The notes beneath the pieces are model-generated. The model worked only from the letters and a program-made list of their open reading frames with translations, ran no database searches and was not told the DNA's origin. Positions 59,050 through 64,000 of a DNA stretch of 64,000 nucleotides are shown one piece after another. Source of the DNA: Lelliottia nimipressuralis (GTDB taxonomy: Bacteria > Pseudomonadota > Gammaproteobacteria > Enterobacterales > Enterobacteriaceae). Numbering within the stretch: position 1 is the stretch's first letter; each line of letters opens with the position of its first letter. The stretch lies in assembly GCF_004115925.1 (NCBI RefSeq), contig NZ_SDDX01000010.1, positions 31,093 to 95,092 of the forward strand. Direction: 5' to 3'. The position numbers and the translations under genes are program-made.

Positions 59050-60102
59050 TTAACCGCGACGCGCTTTAACCGCGTTTGCCAGCTGGCGCAGGATCGCGTC
59101 CGTATCTTCCCAGCCGATGCAGGCGTCAGTGACACTCTTCCCGTAGACCAGCGGCTCGCCGCTCTCCAGGCTCTGATTTCCTTCCACCAGGTGGCTTTCA
59201 ATCATCACGCCGATCACCGCTTTCTCGCCGTTAGCCAGTTGCTGGCAAACGTCCGCGCCCACTTCCATCTGCTTTTTGAACTGCTTGCTGGAGTTGGCAT
59301 GGCTGAAATCGATCATCACATTCGGTGACAGCCCCGCTTTTTCGAGGCCCGATTTCACTTCTGCGACGTGTTTTGCGCTGTAGTTAGGCTCTTTACCGCC
59401 ACGCAGAATGATATGGCAGTCGCCGTTCCCGCTGGTGTTGACGATAGCTGAGTGGCCCCATTTGGTGACCGACAGGAAACAGTGCGGCGCACCGGCGGCG
59501 TTGATGGCGTCGATTGCCACTTTCATGGTGCCATCGGTACCGTTTTTGAAACCGACCGGGCACGAGAGACCCGACGCCAGTTCGCGGTGAACCTGAGATT
59601 CCGTGGTACGCGCACCAATCGCGCCCCAGCTCATCAGGTCGGCCAGATATTGCGGGGTGATCATGTCCAGGAACTCGCCTGCGGCCGGTAATCCGCTGTC
59701 GTTAATTTCCAGCAGCAGTTTGCGCGCGATGCGCAGCCCGTCGTTGATCTGGAAGCTGTTATCCATGTGCGGATCGTTAATTAGCCCTTTCCAGCCCACC
59801 GTGGTGCGTGGTTTTTCAAAATAGACGCGCATGACGATTTCCAGCTCGCCTTGCAGCTCTTCGCGCAGGGTTAGCAGGCGCGCAGCGTACTCTTTTGCCG
59901 CCGCAGGATCGTGAATGGAACAAGGGCCAATCACCACCAGCAGGCGATCGTCGTTACCTTTCAGGATTTTATGGATCGCTTTGCGGGCATGAGAAACCGT
60001 GTTGGCGGCATTTTGCGTGGCGGGAAATTTTTCAAGGAGCGCTACAGGGGGTAATAACTCATTGATCTCTTTAATGCGTAAATCGTCGTTCTGATAATTC
60101 AT
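59050..60102 (-). CDS. aroG: Phenylalanine-sensitive DAHP synthase AroG
   Basis: The 350-aa first enzyme of the shikimate pathway (PEP + erythrose 4-phosphate to DAHP). Metal and substrate motifs: VVIGPCSIHDP (Cys near 61), MRVYFEKPRTTVGWKG, GARTTESQVHRELASGLSCPVGFKNGTDG, VMIDFSHANSSKQ and VIGVMIESHLVEGNQ. The length equals that of E. coli AroG, and the N-terminal MNYQNDDLRIKEI belongs to the Phe-binding region. A TyrR box lies in its promoter region. Confidence 0.97.
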   Translation of the reverse strand: MNYQNDDLRIKEINELLPPVALLEKFPATQNAANTVSHARKAIHKILKGNDDRLLVVIGPCSIHDPAAAKEYAARLLTLREELQGELEIVMRVYFEKPRTTVGWKGLINDPHMDNSFQINDGLRIARKLLLEINDSGLPAAGEFLDMITPQYLADLMSWGAIGARTTESQVHRELASGLSCPVGFKNGTDGTMKVAIDAINAAGAPHCFLSVTKWGHSAIVNTSGNGDCHIILRGGKEPNYSAKHVAEVKSGLEKAGLSPNVMIDFSHANSSKQFKKQMEVGADVCQQLANGEKAVIGVMIESHLVEGNQSLESGEPLVYGKSVTDACIGWEDTDAILRQLANAVKARRG

Positions 60103-60172
60103 GATCGTTCCGGCTCTGACATATTTTTAGTAATGAATGCAATCCTTTCAATCTAACTTGTCAGCCTGGAAG

Positions 60173-60190
60173 TGTAAACGGGCTTTTACA
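60173..60190 (-). promoter_or_regulatory. TyrR box of aroG
   Basis: TGTAAA-CGGGCT-TTTACA is a perfect TyrR box (TGTAAA-N6-TTTACA), about 70 bases upstream of the aroG start. It predicts repression by TyrR with phenylalanine, as in E. coli. The rest of the 60103-60416 intergenic region holds the aroG and ybgS promoters and no gene that I can see. Confidence 0.9.
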
Positions 60191-60416
60191 CTTCGCACGG
60201 ATAATTCCTGGAATTACCCTAAAAAACGCGACAAAGTAGCGAATAACGAGATCTGCCCTAAACTTTTTAAATGTAACCACTCTGTTTATGCATTTAAACG
60301 TGATTCCATCCTGACATAAGTTCAGATAATGGAATCTTTGACCACTCAGCGATTGATTTCGCGGATGCACTGTTGGAAGAAGTTATCCAGCAAATAACGA
60401 CCAGAACAGGAGCAGC

Positions 60417-60818
60417 ATGATGAAAATGACTAAACTGGCAACCCTTTTCCTGACAGCAACCCTGACCATGGCGAGCGGCGCAGCGCTTGCAGCAGATTCT
60501 ACGGGTTCCGATAATAATGGCCAGGCGAACGCTGCAGCTGCAGCAGGCCAGGTCGCGCCGGACGCCAAACAGAACGTGGCGCCAAACAATGTTGATAACA
60601 GTAATATCAACACGGGCAGCGGAACCAGCGGCGGTACCATGCTGCACCCGAACGGGACCGACTCGGGCACCATGAACCATGACGGGATGACCAAGGACGA
60701 AATTCACAAAAACTCGATGTGTAAAGACGGGAAATGTCCGGACATCAACAAGAAAGTTGAAACCGGCAACGGGATCAACAACGATGTCGATACCAAAACC
60801 GATGGCACAACGCAGTAA
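60417..60818 (+). CDS. ybgS: YbgS-like secreted protein
   Basis: A 133-aa homologue of E. coli YbgS (126 aa). The signal peptide ([21 protein letters not shown]) is probably cut after ALA-A. The mature protein is low-complexity and Asn/Gly/Asp-rich, with two cysteines in [13 protein letters not shown] and the conserved tail [16 protein letters not shown]. Function unknown; likely a homeobox-annotated misnomer in databases. ATGs at 60417 and 60420 are both in frame behind AGGAGC. The central repeat-like region is a few residues longer than in E. coli. Confidence 0.92.
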   Translation: MMKMTKLATLFLTATLTMASGAALAADSTGSDNNGQANAAAAAGQVAPDAKQNVAPNNVDNSNINTGSGTSGGTMLHPNGTDSGTMNHDGMTKDEIHKNSMCKDGKCPDINKKVETGNGINNDVDTKTDGTTQ

Positions 60819-60840
60819 TACGAGTCGGATCGGATAAATG

Positions 60841-60871
60841 AAGGAGAGCGAAGGCTCTCCTTTCTTTTTTG
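60841..60871 (+). terminator. Rho-independent terminator of ybgS
   Basis: AAGGAGAGC-GAAG-GCTCTCCTT followed by TCTTTTTT, 23 bases after the ybgS stop. Confidence 0.92.
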
Positions 60872-60925
60872 TGCAAAATGTTAAAAAATCTACACTTAGA
60901 ATGATTACTCATCAGGACAGAGTTC

Positions 60926-61864
60926 ATGGCGCACACGCATTCGCATTCACACTCTCCAGGGGACGAAAACGCTAAACGTCTGATGCTGGCTTTCGGCGTC
61001 ACGGCCACGTTTATGGTTATCGAGGTTATCGGCGGGCTGATTTCTGGCTCTCTGGCATTACTGGCGGATGCGGGCCATATGCTCACGGATGCCGCTGCGC
61101 TGCTGTTTGCGCTGATTGCCGTGCAGTTTTCCCGCCGTCCACCTAACGCGCGCCATACCTTCGGCTGGCTGCGTCTCACGACTCTCGCCGCTTTCGTCAA
61201 TGCCATTGCGCTGGTGGTGATCACGATTTTGATTGTCTGGGAGGCGTTCCAGCGCTTCCGCGATCCGCAGCCTGTCGCCGGAACGACGATGATGGTGATT
61301 GCCGTGGCAGGGCTGCTGGCCAATGTCCTCGCCTTCTGGATTTTGCATCGCGGTAGCGCAGAGAAAAACCTCAACGTCCGCGCGGCCGCGTTACACGTGC
61401 TGGGCGATCTGCTGGGCTCGGTCGGGGCGATTGTGGCGGCACTGGTGATTATCTCCACCGGCTGGACACCGATCGACCCCATCTTGTCGGTGCTGGTCTC
61501 CTGTCTGGTGCTGCGCAGTGCATGGGGATTGTTACGCGAGAGTGTGAACGAACTGCTGGAGGGTGCGCCCGTTTCGCTGGATATTTCGGCGCTGAAGCGC
61601 AAGCTGTGCCGGGATATTCCGGAAGTGCGCGATGTTCATCATGTGCATGTCTGGCTGGTGGGCGAGAAACCGGTGATGACCCTGCATGTCCAGGTGATCC
61701 CTCCGCACGACCACGACGCACTTCTGGGCCGCATTCAGCACTTCCTGGAGCACCACTACGAGATTTCGCACGCCACTATTCAGATGGAGTATCAGACCTG
61801 TAGTGGGCCGGACTGCCATCTCAATGAGACGCAGCCCGACCATTCACACCATCACCACCATTAA
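60926..61864 (+). CDS. zitB: Zinc/cadmium efflux transporter ZitB (CDF family)
   Basis: A 312-aa cation diffusion facilitator exporting Zn2+ by proton antiport. A His-rich N-terminus ([12 protein letters not shown]) is followed by six transmembrane segments. The metal site is in [19 protein letters not shown] (TM2) and the HxxxD motif in [12 protein letters not shown] (TM5). The C-terminal cytoplasmic domain carries [21 protein letters not shown], and the protein ends in a His cluster. The length is close to E. coli ZitB (313 aa). It overlaps convergent pnuC by four bases. Confidence 0.96.
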   Translation: MAHTHSHSHSPGDENAKRLMLAFGVTATFMVIEVIGGLISGSLALLADAGHMLTDAAALLFALIAVQFSRRPPNARHTFGWLRLTTLAAFVNAIALVVITILIVWEAFQRFRDPQPVAGTTMMVIAVAGLLANVLAFWILHRGSAEKNLNVRAAALHVLGDLLGSVGAIVAALVIISTGWTPIDPILSVLVSCLVLRSAWGLLRESVNELLEGAPVSLDISALKRKLCRDIPEVRDVHHVHVWLVGEKPVMTLHVQVIPPHDHDALLGRIQHFLEHHYEISHATIQMEYQTCSGPDCHLNETQPDHSHHHHH

Positions 61865-62580
61865 CTGGACAGTGCGCGGGAGCCACGCTGACGCGCGCTG
61901 TTAATCCACATCCGGCTGCCGTTCAGGGCGATAAACGTGAGGAGCAGATATTCCAGCGACATGGCGTAGACGCCCTGCAACGCGAAGATCACAACGCTTA
62001 TCACGTTAATGATGACCCACAGCAGCCAGTTCTCGACGTATTTACGCGTCATCAGAATCATCGCCGCGATCGACAGCACCATCATGCAGGAATCCCAGAA
62101 CGGGAACGCATCGGGCTGCAGTTCAGGCATAGTGACGTTTAATCCCAGGCTGGACATCACCGACACTGCCACGCGCGTCAGGAATCCAAATACCGGATTG
62201 ATGTAGACCGTCATCAGGCCAATGGCGACGATACAGGCCGCGAGCCAGGCGATGGCTTTTGGCAGAGGTAGCCAGCGAATCTGTAGCTCCGCTTCCTGAG
62301 CGCTGTTTTGCCGCGACCATGCATACCAGCCGTAGATATTCGCGGCGAAGAAAAAGAGCTGCAACAGCAGGCTGGCATAGAGCTGGATCTGGAAAAAGAT
62401 AATCGCGAACAGCGTGACGTTAATCAGGCCGAAGGCGTAGTTGCTGATCTTCTCCAGACTTGCGAGCCAAATGCAGAGCAGCCCCGCCAGGGTGCCGATA
62501 GCTTCAATCCATGACAGGTCGTAGCCGCCCGCCCCGATTGGTATATGAACCAGGATATTCTGCGTGCTAAAAAAATCCAT
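61861..62580 (-). CDS. pnuC: Nicotinamide riboside transporter PnuC
   Basis: A 239-aa seven-helix SWEET-like facilitator for nicotinamide riboside. Motifs include [32 protein letters not shown] and the aromatic substrate-gate region [12 protein letters not shown], then [32 protein letters not shown]. The length matches E. coli PnuC. It follows nadA by 37 bases on the same strand and forms the NadR-controlled nadA-pnuC operon. Confidence 0.96.
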   Translation of the reverse strand: MDFFSTQNILVHIPIGAGGYDLSWIEAIGTLAGLLCIWLASLEKISNYAFGLINVTLFAIIFFQIQLYASLLLQLFFFAANIYGWYAWSRQNSAQEAELQIRWLPLPKAIAWLAACIVAIGLMTVYINPVFGFLTRVAVSVMSSLGLNVTMPELQPDAFPFWDSCMMVLSIAAMILMTRKYVENWLLWVIINVISVVIFALQGVYAMSLEYLLLTFIALNGSRMWINSARQRGSRALSS

Positions 62581-62617
62581 CTTTTCCCCAGAGCGTACTG
62601 ATACGCGTTATCTCATC

Positions 62618-63661
62618 TCAGGAGCGTAGTGTAGCCGCAAAATCGAGCATACGGTTAAGAGGAATTAACGCCCCCTCACGCAACGCAGCGTCCACATGGA
62701 TCTCATGTGCCGCTCCGCCTGACTCCAGACCTTCAGCAATCGCCTTAAGACCATTCATCGCCATCCACGGGCAATGCGCGCAGCTGCGGCACGTGGCGCC
62801 TTCTCCGGCTGTTGGGGCTTCGAACAGCTCTTTGTCCGGAACCGCCTGCTGCATTTTATAAAAGATGCCGCGATCGGTGGCGACGATCAGCTTCTGCTGC
62901 GGCAGAGTTTTCGCGGCGTTGATCAGCTGGCTGGTGGACCCCACCGCATCAGCCATATCGACTACCGACTGAGGTGACTCCGGGTGGACAAGGATCGCGG
63001 CGTCAGGATAGAGGGCTTTCATGCGTGCCAGCGCCTGGGTTTTAAATTCGTCGTGCACAATACACGCACCCTGCCAGCACAACACATCCGCGCCAGTTTG
63101 CTTCTGCACGTAGTCGCCCAGATGTTTATCCGGTGCCCAGATGATCTTCTGCCCGAGACTATCCAGATGCTCAATGAGTTCAACGGCGATACTGGAGGTG
63201 ACCACCCAGTCTGCACGCGCTTTGACAGCGGCGGAGGTGTTGGCGTAAACAACGACGGTTCTGTCCGGATGGGCATCGCAAAACGCGCTGAATTCGTCGA
63301 TCGGACAGCCTAAATCCAGAGAACACTCCGCATTGAGCGTAGGCATCAGAATGGTTTTTTCCGGGCTGAGGATCTTTGCCGTCTCGCCCATAAAGCGAAC
63401 GCCAGCCACCAGCAGCGTCGAGGCTGGATGTTTCGCACCAAAGCGCGCCATTTCAAGAGAATCGGAGATACAACCGCCTGTCTCTTCGGCCAGTTGCTGG
63501 ATTTCGGGATCGGTGTAGTAATGTGCGACCATTACCGCATCCCGCTCCTTCAGCAGGCGCTTTATTTTTTCACGGTAGAACTGTTTTTCGTCCCGGTTTA
63601 AAGGCACGGGCTTGGGCGGGAAAGGATAGATTGCGGCTTCAGGATCAAACATCACGCTCAT
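62618..63661 (-). CDS. nadA: Quinolinate synthase NadA
   Basis: A 347-aa 4Fe-4S enzyme that condenses iminoaspartate with DHAP in NAD synthesis. The cluster cysteines are in [10 protein letters not shown] (about C113), [12 protein letters not shown] (about C200) and [14 protein letters not shown] (about C297 among three). [18 protein letters not shown] is the substrate segment. I chose the ATG at 63661 ([18 protein letters not shown]), the E. coli start; the frame continues 23 codons upstream without support. A NadR box lies 73-90 bases upstream. Confidence 0.97.
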   Translation of the reverse strand: MSVMFDPEAAIYPFPPKPVPLNRDEKQFYREKIKRLLKERDAVMVAHYYTDPEIQQLAEETGGCISDSLEMARFGAKHPASTLLVAGVRFMGETAKILSPEKTILMPTLNAECSLDLGCPIDEFSAFCDAHPDRTVVVYANTSAAVKARADWVVTSSIAVELIEHLDSLGQKIIWAPDKHLGDYVQKQTGADVLCWQGACIVHDEFKTQALARMKALYPDAAILVHPESPQSVVDMADAVGSTSQLINAAKTLPQQKLIVATDRGIFYKMQQAVPDKELFEAPTAGEGATCRSCAHCPWMAMNGLKAIAEGLESGGAAHEIHVDAALREGALIPLNRMLDFAATLRS

Positions 63662-63733
63662 CATTGCTTCTCGTTTTACTGGCTTAACAATAATGTCTCT
63701 CTTTTGCGTTATGAACGAAAGATACGACAATTG

Positions 63734-63751
63734 TGTTTTGTATACTAAACA
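63734..63751 (-). promoter_or_regulatory. NadR box of nadA-pnuC
   Basis: TGTTTT-GTATAC-TAAACA matches the NadR operator pattern TGTTTA-N6-TAAACA with one mismatch and sits at the likely nadA promoter. It predicts repression when NAD is sufficient. Confidence 0.85.
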
Positions 63752-63793
63752 AGATAGCGCGTTGAAGGAAAAAAGTCACAATATTTGGAAAGC

Positions 63794-63819
63794 AAAAAGG
63801 CGCCTTTAGGGCGCCTTTC
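63794..63819 (-). terminator. Rho-independent terminator of the upstream tRNA cluster, copy 1
   Basis: On the minus strand AAAGGCGCCC-TAAA-GGCGCCTTTTT. It lies just after a tRNA-Lys 3' end, as expected for the tRNA operon that precedes nadA in enterics. Confidence 0.8.
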
Positions 63820-63824
63820 TACAT

Positions 63825-63842
63825 TGGTGGGTCGTGCAGGAT
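63825..63842 (-). ncRNA. tRNA-Lys 3'-end fragment
   Basis: The minus strand reads ATCCTGCACGACCCACCA, the last 18 bases of E. coli-type tRNA-Lys(UUU), including the encoded CCA. The adjacent sequence is not tRNA. The matching 5' T-arm half GCAGGTTCG occurs 65 bases further away at 63908-63916, so this is a split remnant and not a functional tRNA. Confidence 0.7.
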
Positions 63843-63927
63843 GACTCGTTTCGCTCGCCCTTCGGGCCGTCGCCGCAGGCGGCTCCGGTGTCTCACTGCG
63901 TTCGACCCGAACCTGCAGCAGGCTCTC

Positions 63928-63972
63928 ATCCTGCCGAATCGCGCATATCAAAATCCTGCCGAATCGCACATA
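63928..63972. repeat. Short tandem repeat beside the tRNA fragment
   Basis: ATCCTGCCGAATCGCGCATA (63928-63947) recurs as ATCCTGCCGAATCGCACATA (63953-63972), with one mismatch and a 25-base period. The 63843-63907 stretch before it is GC-rich and hairpin-prone (CGCCCTTCGGGCCG). The only long reading frame across this region has no family resemblance and I do not call it a gene. Confidence 0.7.
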
Positions 63973-63973
63973 G

Positions 63974-64000
63974 CAAAAAGGCGCCTTTAGGGCGCCTTTC
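63974..64000 (-). terminator. Rho-independent terminator, copy 2 (at window edge)
   Basis: The same AAAAAGGCGCCTTTAGGGCG...CCTTTC sequence as at 63794, 180 bases away. It probably belongs to the end of the tRNA cluster that continues beyond the window. Confidence 0.75.

Noticed and set aside
63745..63969. A 74-codon minus-strand frame upstream of nadA
   Set aside because: It runs through a terminator, a tRNA fragment, a tandem repeat and the NadR box; the residues are typical of translated repeat DNA.
1..64000. CRISPR array, prophage or insertion sequence
   Set aside because: No regularly spaced direct repeats with unique spacers, no phage structural or integrase genes, and no transposase frames were found.

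Overview
The window is chromosomal DNA from an enteric bacterium (Enterobacteriaceae, Enterobacter/Lelliottia/Citrobacter-like; the genus cannot be fixed from this stretch alone). The gene order ybiB-dinG-rhlE-cecR-ybhGFSR ... moa ... uvrB ... bio ... pgl-ybhA-mod-gal-gpmA-aroG-ybgS-zitB-pnuC-nadA is the E. coli K-12 backbone, and most proteins align nearly end to end with their E. coli counterparts as I remember them. Two blocks differ from K-12: a complete hut (histidine degradation) locus next to ybhB, and an AT-rich type VI secretion (T6SS) accessory island between ybhC and pgl.

Layout. 1-4023: ybiB (5' part), the SOS helicase dinG and the RNA helicase rhlE, all on the minus strand. 4222-9982: the CecR operator and the cecR-ybhG-ybhF-ybhS-ybhR exporter operon; ybhR has a one-base deletion near its end. 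9944-14234: ybhQ, the ybhP-clsB-ybhN lipid/membrane operon, and ybhL. 14292-17205: moaABCDE for molybdenum cofactor (Moco) synthesis, read leftward behind a Moco-riboswitch-like leader and a ModE box. 17347-20457: ybhK and the LexA-controlled uvrB. 20363-21794: a 700-bp gap and an orphan UrtE-like ABC ATPase. 21757-26760: bioBFCD and bioA diverging from a BirA operator. 26832-33688: ybhB, then hutUH and hutIGC with two HutC-type operators; hutU carries a one-base deletion. 33881-35164: ybhC.

35214-46217 is the T6SS island: an orphan tssF on the minus strand, an 826-bp gene-free AT-rich stretch, then on the plus strand vgrG, a DUF4123 adaptor, an unrecognised 540-aa candidate effector, two near-identical membrane-anchored proteins (candidate immunity proteins), a PAAR spike tip, a zinc amidase (candidate peptidoglycan-cutting effector) and a small secreted or membrane protein (candidate immunity). 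No other core T6SS gene is present, so a secretion machine would have to be encoded elsewhere. The same bidirectional terminator, plus a few bases of the pgl end, lies on both sides of the island, marking its edges.

46259-64000 returns to backbone: pgl, ybhA, modABC with a ModE box, acrZ, modE, modF, galETKM with both GalR operators, Fur-box gpmA, TyrR-box aroG, ybgS, zitB, and the nadA-pnuC pair behind a NadR box. The right edge shows two copies of a tRNA-operon terminator and a tRNA-Lys 3' fragment whose T-arm is split by an insertion.

Links between genes: ModE connects molybdate uptake (modABC) to cofactor synthesis (moaA). LexA connects dinG and uvrB. The vgrG-adaptor-effector-immunity-PAAR-amidase block is the part most likely to contain undescribed biology.
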